Shown: positions 33,775 to 42,090, counted from the stretch's first letter. The stretch is DNA of 64,000 nucleotides from Hathewaya proteolytica DSM 3090 (GCF_900142225.1 NZ_FRAD01000008.1:1-64000); one strand, 5' to 3'. Notes: a model not told the origin generated them from the sequence alone. Translations and numbers: made by a program.

Positions 33775-33806
33775 GCTCTGTATTCGTTAATACAGAGCCC
33801 TTTTTT
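33775..33806. terminator. Terminator between the 33417 gene and the small 33815 gene
   Basis: GCTCTGTATT/AATACAGAGC perfect 10-bp stem around CGTT, followed by TTTTTT on the plus strand. It also lies directly after the stop codon of the convergent 50-residue gene. Confidence 0.9.
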
Positions 33807-33814
33807 GAAATAAA

Positions 33815-33967
33815 TTATTTCAAGTTGTTGTTATTGTTTTTTGCTTTTTTGTTCTGCTTTGAATTTGTAGTGTTTTCCATGCTGTTTTCAGCGTGGTCAA
33901 CTGAATCTCTACAGTTTTCTACTACGTTTTCCATGTTGTTTTTAGGATTGTTTTTATTAGATTTCAT
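33815..33967 (-). CDS. Small Asn-rich hydrophilic protein (50 aa)
   Basis: A 50-codon gene with ATG at 33967, preceded 7 nt upstream by a perfect AGGAGG (33980-33975). The product is very hydrophilic and Asn/Lys-rich (MKSNKNNPKNN at the start, KAKNNNNNLK at the end) with repeated MEN elements. Its composition resembles small spore proteins such as Tlp only loosely. It ends 9 bases before the shared terminator. Not assigned to a family; a spore or coat-associated role is a guess. Confidence 0.7.
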   Translation of the reverse strand: MKSNKNNPKNNMENVVENCRDSVDHAENSMENTTNSKQNKKAKNNNNNLK

Positions 33968-34147
33968 TGCAAAGCCTCCTGTTAATTTTATTTACAAAGT
34001 TATTATTTCCCGTATTAATTTTTTTATGTATATAATAGTTTACTTAATTGTAAATATAAATTTAAAAAAATATTAGTTATTTAAATATAACCGTAGTATA
34101 ATAAGTAGATGGTATTATAATATAAAATGACTAAAGGAGATGGTATT

Positions 34148-35470
34148 TTGTCTAAAACAAAAAAAGCCATAATACTCATAATTACAATAGTATTTACTGC
34201 ATTTATGTCTGTTTTTCTATATGCATGGCATAGATATTCTTCCATATATAAAACTCAGAAAGAAGATTTAAGTAGACTAGATGAGATAAATAGAAATCCA
34301 GAGAAGTATAAAAAAATTGAAGGAATAACAAACATATTGCTGATTGGAGCTGACACAAGGGTAAATGGAGAGGTATCTCATTCAGATGCCATTACAATTT
34401 TAACCATTGATAGTACTAGAGATAAACTCAAGCTTACGTCTATACTAAGGGATTCTTTAGTTGATATTCCAGGCCATGGGCAGCAAAAAATTACTCATGC
34501 ATATGCTTATGGTGGCATAGAATTGTTGAGAAAAACAATTGAGGATAATTTCGATATGAGATTAGATAAGTATGCTAGTATAGATTTTAATGGTTTTAAA
34601 AGCCTTATAGATGCAGTGGATGGATTGGAATTAGAAGTAAAAGATGAGGCGGAAGTAAAAGAACTAAACAGATGTATGCATATTGAGTTAGATGATAACC
34701 CCAATCTTTCAAAGGATGACATACCTTATGTAGAGAAGCCAGGATTTCAGAAGTTAAATGGGCGTCAAACTCTTGCGTTTTCAAGGATGAGATATGTAGG
34801 AAATGGCGTATATGATAGATCTAGAAGGCAAAGAGAGGTAATTGAAAAATTATTAAGCAAAATGAAGGATACTTCTATTATGAAATACCCAGCTCTTGCA
34901 GAAAGTATATTGCCTTATCTAGAAACTAACGTTCCATTTAAAGAGGCTCTTAGTTTAGCATACACAATTAGCGCTATGGATGGGCTTAATGTAGACAAAC
35001 TACAAATACCTACAGATGAGTTAAATGAGGGTATTGAAGTTAATAGACGAATTGGATGGGTAAATGTTATGGACTTACCTGCTAATAAACAGGTTTTACA
35101 TCAGTTTATTTTTGATGATATACATTATGATAAGACTCAGCACACTCAATTTACATATGAAGGTAGTGAAGAGCAGAAAAAATATAACCCTGCCTATAGC
35201 AGTGGAGGAAAGTCAAACAATAATAACAACCAAGATAAGAACCAAGGTAAGGATCAGGATAAGAATAAAGTTGATGAAAATGTTGTGGTAAAACCAAGTA
35301 AGCCTACGAAACCAAATACGAACACTACAAATAAGCCTGAGACTCCAACCACGCCGCAGCCACCAACAACACCGGAACAAAAACCTGAACAAAAACCAGA
35401 GCAAAAACCTGAACCGGATACGAAGCCGGAAGATGATAAAGTAGAAAATGGGGATGAAAAAACCCAATAA
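34148..35470 (+). CDS. LCP (LytR-CpsA-Psr) family cell wall ligase with proline-rich tail
   Basis: 440-residue membrane-anchored protein. A short cytoplasmic start, one membrane helix (about 5-25), then the LCP domain (about 60-240) with NILLIGADTR, SDAITILTID, SILRDSLVDIPG, KITHAYAYGG and the R-x-x-R-Q-R-E region RSRRQREVIEKLL. Such enzymes attach teichoic acids or polysaccharides to peptidoglycan. After about residue 355 comes an Asn/Lys then Pro/Thr/Glu-rich tail with three KPEQ repeats, likely spanning the wall. TTG 34148 is chosen, 7 nt after AAAGGAGA. A terminator follows. Confidence 0.92.
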   Translation: MSKTKKAIILIITIVFTAFMSVFLYAWHRYSSIYKTQKEDLSRLDEINRNPEKYKKIEGITNILLIGADTRVNGEVSHSDAITILTIDSTRDKLKLTSILRDSLVDIPGHGQQKITHAYAYGGIELLRKTIEDNFDMRLDKYASIDFNGFKSLIDAVDGLELEVKDEAEVKELNRCMHIELDDNPNLSKDDIPYVEKPGFQKLNGRQTLAFSRMRYVGNGVYDRSRRQREVIEKLLSKMKDTSIMKYPALAESILPYLETNVPFKEALSLAYTISAMDGLNVDKLQIPTDELNEGIEVNRRIGWVNVMDLPANKQVLHQFIFDDIHYDKTQHTQFTYEGSEEQKKYNPAYSSGGKSNNNNNQDKNQGKDQDKNKVDENVVVKPSKPTKPNTNTTNKPETPTTPQPPTTPEQKPEQKPEQKPEPDTKPEDDKVENGDEKTQ

Positions 35471-35485
35471 ACAGCGAGATAGTTA

Positions 35486-35527
35486 ACAAAAACTACAGAT
35501 TTTAGCAATAAGTCTGTAGTTTTTGTT
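35486..35527 (+). terminator. Terminator after the LCP gene
   Basis: ACAAAAACTACAGA pairs with TCTGTAGTTTTTGT over 14 bp with a 13-nt loop, ending in a T-rich arm. Confidence 0.85.
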
Positions 35528-35586
35528 GTATGTTCCTAATTAAAGAGTTAAAATTAAATAAGAATTATTAATTAAGGAGTAGCAAG

Positions 35587-36546
35587 ATGGTAGATAATAG
35601 AATGAACGTGAACCAATTACAAAAAGGCGATAAGGTGCAGGAGTATTACTACATTAAGGACTGTGTTTGTAAACTTACAAACGGCAACAATGCAAAGTTT
35701 TTAGATATTAACCTTATGGATAGAACTGGCATTATAAATGCAAAGTTGTGGAATTATAGAGAAGAGCAGGATGATTATATAAAGAGCAATATTATTGTTT
35801 TTGTCACAGGAAATGTTATAGAGTGGAAGGACAAATTACAACTTAAAATAGACTACCTTCGAAAGATTACTGAAGAAGATAAGGTGGAGGTAGATGATTT
35901 TGTACCTGTAGCACCATATAGTTCTATGGATATGTACGAGGAAATTCTAAAATACAAGGAAAACATAAAAAACCAGGATATTAAAAATATCGTTGAATAT
36001 ATATTAAATGAGGCAGGGCCAAAGGTTATGTACTATCCTGCAGCTAAATCAAATCACCATTCAGTTCGTTCAGGACTTTTGTATCACACATTAACTATGT
36101 TGAAAGCTGGAAGAGCACTTTCTGAGATATATGATTTTGTAAACTCAGACTTATTGTATGCGGGAATTATACTGCATGACATGGCAAAAGTTCAGGAGAT
36201 GAATTCTAGTGAACTTGGAATAGTAGAGGAATACTCTGTGGAGGGACAACTACTTGGACACATTATTATTGGTGTGAGAAATATAGAGACAGCTGCAAGA
36301 GCGGTAAATGCTTCAAAAGAAGTTTCCATGTTGTTACAGCATATGATACTTACACATCACTATGAACCAGAATACGGAAGTCCTAAAAAGCCTATGTTCC
36401 CCGAGGCTGAATTATTACATCATTTAGACTTAATTGATGCCAGGATGTACGATATGAACAAAGCATTGTCTAGTACAGAACCTGGAATGTTCTCAGATAA
36501 GATATGGTCTTTGGATAATTTATCCGTATACAGAAATAAGCTATAA
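35587..36546 (+). CDS. 3'-5' exoribonuclease, YhaM-like
   Basis: 319-residue protein with an N-terminal OB-fold (about 1-95: FLDINLMDRTGIINAKLWN) and a metal-dependent HD domain (about 155-290) with HHSVRSGLLYHT, LLYAGIILHDMAK, and a later HHYEPEYGSPKKP. This is the YhaM arrangement, a 3'-5' exoribonuclease that trims RNA and can act on DNA. ATG after AAGGAG. The DUF3006 gene follows 43 bases later. Confidence 0.88.
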   Translation: MVDNRMNVNQLQKGDKVQEYYYIKDCVCKLTNGNNAKFLDINLMDRTGIINAKLWNYREEQDDYIKSNIIVFVTGNVIEWKDKLQLKIDYLRKITEEDKVEVDDFVPVAPYSSMDMYEEILKYKENIKNQDIKNIVEYILNEAGPKVMYYPAAKSNHHSVRSGLLYHTLTMLKAGRALSEIYDFVNSDLLYAGIILHDMAKVQEMNSSELGIVEEYSVEGQLLGHIIIGVRNIETAARAVNASKEVSMLLQHMILTHHYEPEYGSPKKPMFPEAELLHHLDLIDARMYDMNKALSSTEPGMFSDKIWSLDNLSVYRNKL

Positions 36547-36589
36547 TTTAAAAATAACTTATAATTTAAAAAAGTGTGGGGTGAAGTTA

Positions 36590-36802
36590 GTGAGAGGAAT
36601 AGTTGATAGGTTTGAGGGCGATTTTGCTGTGGTGGAGATGGATGATGAATCTATGTTGAACATCCGAAAAGATAGACTTCCTAAAGGCGTTAGAGAGGGA
36701 ATTGTCCTTGTAATCGAGGATAACTGCATAAGAATAGATGAAGAGCAAACAAAGCGATTAGAAGAGGAAATAAAGGCTCTTGAAGAGGAATTGTGGAAGT
36801 AG
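36590..36802 (+). CDS. DUF3006 family protein
   Basis: 70-residue DUF3006 protein, recognised by MRGIVDRFEGDFAVVEMDDE, a small beta-barrel, and an acidic C-terminal helix (RLEEEIKALEEEL). The family often occurs near secreted nuclease or beta-lactamase-fold genes; here it follows the YhaM-like gene. GTG 36590 fits the family start and spacing from GGGGTG; GTG 36581 overlaps that site. Function unknown. Confidence 0.8.
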   Translation: MRGIVDRFEGDFAVVEMDDESMLNIRKDRLPKGVREGIVLVIEDNCIRIDEEQTKRLEEEIKALEEELWK

Positions 36803-36812
36803 AATAGATAAG

Positions 36813-36850
36813 AAAAAATAGTGATTTCAATGGAAAATCACTATTTTTTT
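36813..36850. terminator. Bidirectional terminator DUF3006/pgsA
   Basis: AAAAAATAGTGATTT pairs with AAATCACTATTTTTT, with A and T runs on both sides. It overlaps the last codons of the convergent pgsA-like gene. Confidence 0.87.
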
Positions 36851-37359
36851 TGTTTCTTAAATTTAATATAGTTTTGAACGTAGGATATAAAAGCAATGAT
36901 GGACGATATGACACAACAATATAACATATAAATTCCCATAATCCTATGGAAACACAGTGTTACTATGGCAATATAGAAAAAGAAGGTAGATAGCTTACCA
37001 AAGATGTTGGAAGGAATAACTGTATTTTTTTTATAAAGCAGTATGCCACCCATGATCATTATGGATTCTTTTATTAATATTATTATTGGCACACAGTTAG
37101 GAATAACTTTTTTTATGGTCAATGATATAAGCACGGTTAACAACATTAGTTTGTCAGCTAGAGGGTCTAGCACGGTCCCCAATTTTGTAATAAGATTATG
37201 TTTTCGAGCTAAGTATCCATCAAGGATATCAGTAATACCTGATATAATAAAAATTACTATGCTAAGGATTAAGCTGTGCTCCGCATTGGAAAAAAACACT
37301 AAAAGAAATAAAGGAATAAGTAACAATCGAATTAACGTCAATATATTAGGCATATTCAC
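36841..37359 (-). CDS. CDP-alcohol phosphatidyltransferase (PgsA-like)
   Basis: 172-residue membrane enzyme with four to five hydrophobic helices. The catalytic CDP-alcohol motif D-x2-D-G-x2-A-R-x8-G-x3-D-x3-D is complete in DILDGYLARKHNLITKLG and following DPLAD (about 50-75). Most likely makes phosphatidylglycerol phosphate from CDP-diacylglycerol and glycerol 3-phosphate; another acceptor alcohol cannot be excluded. GTG 37359 is 9 nt after GAGGAGG. Followed upstream by the flavoprotein gene on the same strand. Confidence 0.88.
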   Translation of the reverse strand: MNMPNILTLIRLLLIPLFLLVFFSNAEHSLILSIVIFIISGITDILDGYLARKHNLITKLGTVLDPLADKLMLLTVLISLTIKKVIPNCVPIIILIKESIMIMGGILLYKKNTVIPSNIFGKLSTFFFYIAIVTLCFHRIMGIYMLYCCVISSIIAFISYVQNYIKFKKQKK

Positions 37360-37421
37360 AATAATAGTCCTCCTCAAAATAACATCAAAATTATTAATAT
37401 TATATCATAAATATGGTTAAT

Positions 37422-38651
37422 TTAAATAGTCCTCATATTATTAACTGCTGTAATAGCTGAAGCCCATGCCCATTGAAGGTTGAAACCTCCACAATCTCCA
37501 TCTACATCTAAAATTTCACCTGCAAAGTATAAATTGGGGACAATGCGAGATTCAATAGTTTCGTTGTTCACATCAGTGGTATCTACACCCCCACAGGTAA
37601 CTTGAGCATTGCTAAAAGTGTTTACGCCGCTGACATTAAAACTCCAACACTTCATAGTGTTGATGATGGATAATTGTTCATCCCAAGTTAGATTGTAAAC
37701 CTCTTTATGTATTTCCTCCACGCCACAACATTTAAGAAATACGGGTATGAGTTTTTTATTTAGAATGCCTATTAGAGAGTTGAATACACTTCTGTATGAG
37801 AATAGTGCCCAATGATTTAGAAGAAACTCTTTTAATTCATTGATAGACATATTTGGTAAAAGATCAATGTGAAGTTTAACATTTTTTTTGTCATACAATT
37901 TGGAGGCAATTCTACTAACTTGAAGCACAGGAGGTCCTGAGATTCCGTAATCTGTGAATAACAATTCACCATAGCATTTTCTAAGGGCTTTATTGTCTTG
38001 GCATATTTCGCAAGAACCCTCTAAGCGTATGCCGGACAATGCTTTTAATTTATCAAAATCCAGTTTTAGCTGTACCAGACAAGGCAGAGGGGTTATTATA
38101 TGGTGTCCAAGAGATTTTGCCAAGGAGTAACCAGAACCATCGGAACCTGTACTGGCATAGGAGTTGCCACCAGTGCAAATTAAAAGATTCTTACTACAAA
38201 AAGAAATGTCTTCCTTGGAGTTTATGTGAAAAATATTGTTTTGTAAATTAATATTCTTTACTTTATAATTATATTCTATATTAATATTTCTCTCTTCTAT
38301 GGCGAGCTTAAGAAGATCTACCACAGAAGAAGCTTGGAGTGACATGGGGTAAAGCTTATTTCCCTCAAGTTCTATAATTGGAAGTCCTATAGTATAAAAA
38401 AAATCTTTTGTATCTTTGGAAGAAAAATTTTCGATAACACTTTTAAAAAATAAAAGATTATCGCTGTGATAGTCATTTTTGCAAGAAGAAGAATTTGAAA
38501 TATTGCATCTACCATTTCCCGTAATTAAAATTTTCTTGCCTAGACGAGAATTCTGCTCCAATAAAAGCACATTCATACCCCTGTCTTTAGCACTTATAGC
38601 AGCGGCAGAGCCGGCAGCTCCTGCACCTATTATTATCAAATCATAAACCAT
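37422..38651 (-). CDS. HI0933/YhiN-family flavoprotein
   Basis: 409-residue FAD-binding oxidoreductase of the HI0933 (BaiN/YhiN) family: N-terminal IIGAGAAGSAAAISA (about 6-20), KILITGNGRCNISNS (about 45), the CTGGNSYASTGSDGSGYSLAKS block and a C-terminal LYFAGEILDVDGDCGGFNLQWAWASA. Family members are widespread and mostly uncharacterised; one clade reduces bile-acid intermediates. ATG after AAGGACGG. Upstream of the pgsA-like gene, 62 bases apart. Confidence 0.9.
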   Translation of the reverse strand: MVYDLIIIGAGAAGSAAAISAKDRGMNVLLLEQNSRLGKKILITGNGRCNISNSSSCKNDYHSDNLLFFKSVIENFSSKDTKDFFYTIGLPIIELEGNKLYPMSLQASSVVDLLKLAIEERNINIEYNYKVKNINLQNNIFHINSKEDISFCSKNLLICTGGNSYASTGSDGSGYSLAKSLGHHIITPLPCLVQLKLDFDKLKALSGIRLEGSCEICQDNKALRKCYGELLFTDYGISGPPVLQVSRIASKLYDKKNVKLHIDLLPNMSINELKEFLLNHWALFSYRSVFNSLIGILNKKLIPVFLKCCGVEEIHKEVYNLTWDEQLSIINTMKCWSFNVSGVNTFSNAQVTCGGVDTTDVNNETIESRIVPNLYFAGEILDVDGDCGGFNLQWAWASAITAVNNMRTI

Positions 38652-38746
38652 TGTTTTACCGTCCTTAATTATAATCTTGTTATCAATATATTATACCACG
38701 AAGAAATGTAAAATAAAAAAATGGCGAAAAATAATAAAATATATGT

Positions 38747-38775
38747 TGACATATGGACTAAAATTGGGTATTATA
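38747..38775 (+). promoter_or_regulatory. tRNA operon promoter 1
   Basis: TTGACA (38747-38752), 17 nt, TATTAT (38770-38775), upstream of the eight-gene tRNA cluster. Confidence 0.85.
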
Positions 38776-38863
38776 TACCTTGTCGGGTCTGTTAATACAA
38801 AATGATTTTCAACGTGAGCAAAACAAATTGTAAAAAAAATAAGTTATAAAAACAAAAAAAGTG

Positions 38864-38892
38864 TTGAAAATGATTTCAAAGTATGATAAGAT
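38864..38892 (+). promoter_or_regulatory. tRNA operon promoter 2
   Basis: TTGAAA (38864-38869), 17 nt, TAAGAT (38887-38892), placing transcription start about 13 bases before the first tRNA. Tandem promoters are common for stable RNA operons. Confidence 0.7.
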
Positions 38893-38911
38893 AATTAAGT
38901 CTTTAAAATAT

Positions 38912-38986
38912 GGCTCCTTGGTCAAGCGGTTAAGACACCACCCTTTCACGGTGGTAACAGGGGTTCGATTCCCCTAGGAGTCACCA
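38912..38986 (+). tRNA. trnE: tRNA-Glu (UUC), copy 1
   Basis: Complete 75-nt cloverleaf with encoded CCA; acceptor GGCTCCT/AGGAGTC, anticodon loop CTTTCAC giving TTC, and TTCGATT T-loop. First gene of the duplicated block. Confidence 0.97.
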
Positions 38987-39010
38987 TTTAATAATTAAAT
39001 AATAAAACAT

Positions 39011-39086
39011 GGTCGCATAGCTCAGCTGGGAGAGCATCTGCCTTACAAGCAGAGGGTCATAGGTTCGATCCCTATTGCGACCACCA
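39011..39086 (+). tRNA. trnV: tRNA-Val (UAC), copy 1
   Basis: 76-nt cloverleaf with encoded CCA; acceptor GGTCGCA/TGCGACC, anticodon TAC in loop CTTACAA. Confidence 0.97.
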
Positions 39087-39092
39087 AAAAAT

Positions 39093-39169
39093 GGCCTAGT
39101 GGCTCAGTTGGTTAGAGTGTCGGCCTGTCACGCCGAAGGTCGAGGGTTCGAGTCCCTTCTAGGTCGCCA
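39093..39169 (+). tRNA. trnD: tRNA-Asp (GUC), copy 1
   Basis: 77-nt cloverleaf with encoded CCA; anticodon GTC in loop CTGTCAC; TTCGAGT T-loop. Confidence 0.97.
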
Positions 39170-39183
39170 TTTTTTTAAAACAT

Positions 39184-39259
39184 GCTGGCATGGCTCAACT
39201 GGCAGAGCAGCTGACTTGTAATCAGCAGGTTGTAGGTTCGATTCCTATTGCCAGCTCCA
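39184..39259 (+). tRNA. trnT: tRNA-Thr (UGU), copy 1
   Basis: 76-nt cloverleaf with encoded CCA; acceptor GCTGGCA/TGCCAGC, anticodon TGT in loop CTTGTAA. Confidence 0.97.
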
Positions 39260-39267
39260 AAATACAT

Positions 39268-39342
39268 GGCTCCTTGGTCAAGCGGTTAAGACACCACCCT
39301 TTCACGGTGGTAACAGGGGTTCGATTCCCCTAGGAGTCACCA
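39268..39342 (+). tRNA. trnE: tRNA-Glu (UUC), copy 2
   Basis: Same sequence as the copy at 38912, including CCA; anticodon TTC. Confidence 0.97.
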
Positions 39343-39366
39343 TTTATATAATTAAATAATAAACAT

Positions 39367-39442
39367 GGTCGCATAGCTCAGCTGGGAGAGCATCTGCCTT
39401 ACAAGCAGAGGGTCATAGGTTCGATCCCTATTGCGACCACCA
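39367..39442 (+). tRNA. trnV: tRNA-Val (UAC), copy 2
   Basis: Same sequence as the copy at 39011; anticodon TAC. Confidence 0.97.
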
Positions 39443-39448
39443 AAAAAT

Positions 39449-39525
39449 GGCCTAGTGGCTCAGTTGGTTAGAGTGTCGGCCTGTCACGCCGAAGGTCGAG
39501 GGTTCGAGTCCCTTCTAGGTCGCCA
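39449..39525 (+). tRNA. trnD: tRNA-Asp (GUC), copy 2
   Basis: Same sequence as the copy at 39093; anticodon GTC. Confidence 0.97.
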
Positions 39526-39539
39526 TTTTTTTAAAACAT

Positions 39540-39615
39540 GCTGGCATGGCTCAACTGGCAGAGCAGCTGACTTGTAATCAGCAGGTTGTAGGTTCGATTC
39601 CTATTGCCAGCTCCA
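39540..39615 (+). tRNA. trnT: tRNA-Thr (UGU), copy 2
   Basis: Same sequence as the copy at 39184; anticodon TGT. Last gene of the cluster. Confidence 0.97.
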
Positions 39616-39628
39616 TAATTGTGTTGAT

Positions 39629-39655
39629 AACTTATGTAAAACATAAGTTTTTTTT
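39629..39655 (+). terminator. Terminator of the tRNA operon
   Basis: AACTTATG/CATAAGTT stem around TAAAA followed by a T run, 13 bases after the last tRNA. Confidence 0.85.
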
Positions 39656-39669
39656 AGTTGTTTTAATAA

Positions 39670-39700
39670 AAAATCCTGCAAAAGATCTTGCAGGATTTTT
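39670..39700. terminator. Terminator of the dnaD-dnaC operon
   Basis: AAAATCCTGCAA pairs with TTGCAGGATTTT around AGATC-type loop sequence; T run on the minus strand is supplied by the A run at its left. It abuts the dnaC stop codon. Confidence 0.85.
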
Positions 39701-40693
39701 CTATCTAAGTGATACTGGGTTTTTTATTAAATTCAATTTTACTCTTATATCTTCACCGTAGAACTTACATAAAGTAAAATTCCCCAAAAGTCTAGATGAA
39801 ATTCTATCGCTATAGATTTCCATTATTTTTTCTAAACTAAAATTAGAAGAAATAATCATTTTTTTATTTGTCAATAATCGCTTATTAATAAGATTGAAAA
39901 GTTCGCTTTTAGTAAAATCATTGTTAAACTCTGTGCCAAGATCGTCTATAATGAGAAGATCGCATTCTAAAAGTAATTCTTGAAGTGATTGATCCTCTTT
40001 AAACCTTATTTGTTTAAAATCTCTTATAAGATCATCACAAGTTCGATATAGTACAAGTACACCACTATCTAGAAGTGCTCTAGCTATGGAACAAGAAAGA
40101 AAAGTTTTGCCGATGCCAGGACTTCCATAGAAGAATAAATTTTCATCGCTTCTATAAAAATTCTTAACAAAATTTATAGAGACAGCTAGATTTGTTTCCA
40201 TATTATCCCTTGGGGACTTTGGTTCACGACCTGTTATCTTGTCTTCATAAAGATTGATATCAAAAGTTGCAAAATTGCACTGAGACAATAAATCCTTTAA
40301 ATTTGATGATTTATAATAAATCTCTGTGAGGTACTTTTTATAGCAAGAACATTTTTTGTTTCCCACGTATCCAGTGTCCTGGCATTTCTCACAAGTGTAA
40401 GGTAGATTTAGATAATCCATAGAATATCCATGGGCTACTAATAGCTCAGATTTTTTAATTCTCAGATTTGTTATTTGTTCTCTTAAATCTAAAAGAAATT
40501 GCTCTCTATTGTCCATCTTTTTTAAAGTGCTAATGGAAACATCAATGCATAGCTTTGCAATTTTCTCTTCTATTTCTATAACTTCAGGTACTTCCTTTGC
40601 GATAGTCTCTCTGTTGCGCTGAAGAATATCTTTGTTTTGCTTTCGTATATTTTCGTATTTCTCAGAAAGCTCCCTATCATATTTTTTAATCAT
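39701..40693 (-). CDS. dnaC: Helicase loader-type ATPase (DnaC/DnaI-like)
   Basis: 330-residue protein. N-terminal helical part (1-100), a zinc-binding motif C-x2-C then C-x-C (CEKCQDTG... KKCSC, about 102-120), then AAA+ domain with FFYGSPGIGKTFLSCSIA (about 193-210) and Walker B LLIIDDLGTEF. Similar to DnaI/DnaC loaders that place the replicative helicase at origins; its gene overlaps the DnaD-domain gene by 8 bases, supporting a primosome role. ATG after AGGATGGGA. Confidence 0.9.
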   Translation of the reverse strand: MIKKYDRELSEKYENIRKQNKDILQRNRETIAKEVPEVIEIEEKIAKLCIDVSISTLKKMDNREQFLLDLREQITNLRIKKSELLVAHGYSMDYLNLPYTCEKCQDTGYVGNKKCSCYKKYLTEIYYKSSNLKDLLSQCNFATFDINLYEDKITGREPKSPRDNMETNLAVSINFVKNFYRSDENLFFYGSPGIGKTFLSCSIARALLDSGVLVLYRTCDDLIRDFKQIRFKEDQSLQELLLECDLLIIDDLGTEFNNDFTKSELFNLINKRLLTNKKMIISSNFSLEKIMEIYSDRISSRLLGNFTLCKFYGEDIRVKLNLIKNPVSLR

Positions 40694-41672
40694 TATTATC
40701 CCATCCTAATAATTTTTTCTCTAAAGTCGCAAAATCATAAGTTCTTTGCTCATAATTCGTAAAGTTGCCCTTGCTACTGGAAGAATTGTTGTTGCCATAC
40801 TTCTTGTAATTTGGCTTAGTATTTATGTCGTGTTTCTCAATATCCTCTAAAGTAGTTAGATTTGCCTTGAACCAATTTCCCAGAATGGCATCAATATACT
40901 TAAAATCAGTTTTACTAAGGCGTTGGAAGCAAATATCACAAGCTTTGTAAATGATATTTAGCTGGAATTTATAAGTGTTAATCCACTTATTCAATAAATC
41001 CTCTTGAGGTTTCATCATGTCTGAATTGCTCATTCCAAGATAAGTTCTGATTTGGTTTATTTTAACCCAGGTATCTTCTCGTGACTTTATAGACATTTGT
41101 GCATCATCCACAGTTTTGATATTATTGTCAAACCAAGAAATAGCTATTTTCTCTATATACCTGTAATCAGTTTTATTTTTTGAAGCACAATATTGGATTA
41201 GCAGCAGTATCATCTCAGGAGAAAAGTTGAAATCCTTTTGCCAAGACAGATACATAGTTATTTCTTTTGACGACAGCGTTCTTCCAAGAAGCTTTTCAAT
41301 ATCTTTAAGCATATCCTTTATATTTTTATTATTTAATTCTTCTAATAAATTTATACTGCTTTCTGAAGAAACTTCTTCTCTATTTAAATTTAGGAATTCA
41401 ATAGAATAACTGCCGTTGTTAAGGGATTTAAGCCTTATTACATTTTTGTCATTCCAGTACATCCACGCATTTAAAACATCGGATTCAAGTAAATCAAGCT
41501 TTTGAGCTATGACAGAGGAGGAAACCCCTGGTTCACCGCAACAAGAGTATTTAAGCCCTAAGATATATATTTTTACGTACTCCCCCCTAGCTTCAGGCAT
41601 GTAGTTTTCTATGAAGGTGTTGCTTACAGAGGTGTAGGCACTATTTTTGTTGTTGAAAATAAAAGTATTCAT
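40686..41672 (-). CDS. DnaD-domain primosome protein
   Basis: 328-residue protein with an N-terminal winged-helix part (about 25-95) and two DnaD/DnaB2-like domains (about 130-205 and 215-285), each ending in the family's YIEKIAISWFDNNI and YIDAILGNWFKANL segments. Comparable to DnaD/DnaB of B. subtilis, which recruit helicase to oriC. Ser/Asn-rich linker near the C-terminus. ATG after AAAGGATG. Upstream of and overlapping dnaC. Confidence 0.9.
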   Translation of the reverse strand: MNTFIFNNKNSAYTSVSNTFIENYMPEARGEYVKIYILGLKYSCCGEPGVSSSVIAQKLDLLESDVLNAWMYWNDKNVIRLKSLNNGSYSIEFLNLNREEVSSESSINLLEELNNKNIKDMLKDIEKLLGRTLSSKEITMYLSWQKDFNFSPEMILLLIQYCASKNKTDYRYIEKIAISWFDNNIKTVDDAQMSIKSREDTWVKINQIRTYLGMSNSDMMKPQEDLLNKWINTYKFQLNIIYKACDICFQRLSKTDFKYIDAILGNWFKANLTTLEDIEKHDINTKPNYKKYGNNNSSSSKGNFTNYEQRTYDFATLEKKLLGWDNND

Positions 41673-41791
41673 TATATCATCCTTTAATTTATATTTAAAA
41701 TAATGTTAATAGAATCCACAACTCTACGATAATATAAATATCTTATTAATTTATTTATAAAGATAGTTTAGTTTTAGAGGAGTAGAGTGTC

Positions 41792-41992
41792 ATGACCATT
41801 AGCATTTTAAGCAATGTATTGTATACTGTCAGTCTGTATGGTTCTATTATAACATTGTTTTTCAGTTTAATTATAAATATGTTCAAAATTAAATTATTTA
41901 AAACTTTGGGAAAGGTTCTTTGTAGATTATTTATTATATTTTGGGTTTTTTATTTAGCGCTTAATATATATATTCTTTTTGCCAGCACTTAG
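41792..41992 (+). CDS. Small membrane protein, unknown
   Basis: 66 residues with two predicted membrane helices (about 5-30 and 42-64) joined by a basic loop (KIKLFKTLGK). ATG 9 nt after GAGGAG. No family recognised. A long hairpin (42026-42063) follows the stop codon. Confidence 0.65.
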   Translation: MTISILSNVLYTVSLYGSIITLFFSLIINMFKIKLFKTLGKVLCRLFIIFWVFYLALNIYILFAST

Positions 41993-42025
41993 CCATAAGA
42001 ATAAAAACTTTTTTGGTATACAATA

Positions 42026-42063
42026 GGGGTTCTCAAAAAAAGAGAGCTCTTTTGTTTAACCCC
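42026..42063 (+). promoter_or_regulatory. Long hairpin without T run
   Basis: GGGGTT (42026-42031) pairs with AACCCC (42058-42063) and the interior continues with AAA/TTT and AAAAGA/TCTTTT pairing around GAGC. No T tract follows, so it is not a normal terminator. It could be a processing or attenuation structure between the small membrane gene and the short ORF at 42091. Confidence 0.45.
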
Positions 42064-42090
42064 ATGTGGATAGAAAAGGGAATTTTGGAT

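Larger units (their letters stand above)
38912..39615 (+). repeat. Tandem duplication of a 356-bp four-tRNA unit
   Basis: Copies of Glu-Val-Asp-Thr begin at 38912 and 39268; each of the four genes is shifted by exactly 356 bp. All tRNA bodies look identical between copies, and spacers differ by only a few bases (for example after tRNA-Glu). This indicates a recent tandem duplication, or ongoing gene conversion. Confidence 0.95.

Noticed and set aside
35213..35508. Two long minus-strand frames opposite the LCP gene tail
   Set aside because: They mirror the repetitive Pro/Glu/Lys codons and have no start signals or known family.
37422..38651. Assigning the flavoprotein as a bile-acid reductase (BaiN)
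   Set aside because: The HI0933 family is broad and the neighbours give no bile-acid context.
39546..39761. 71-codon frame over the second tRNA-Thr
   Set aside because: It reads through a tRNA, a terminator and the end of dnaC; a shadow frame.
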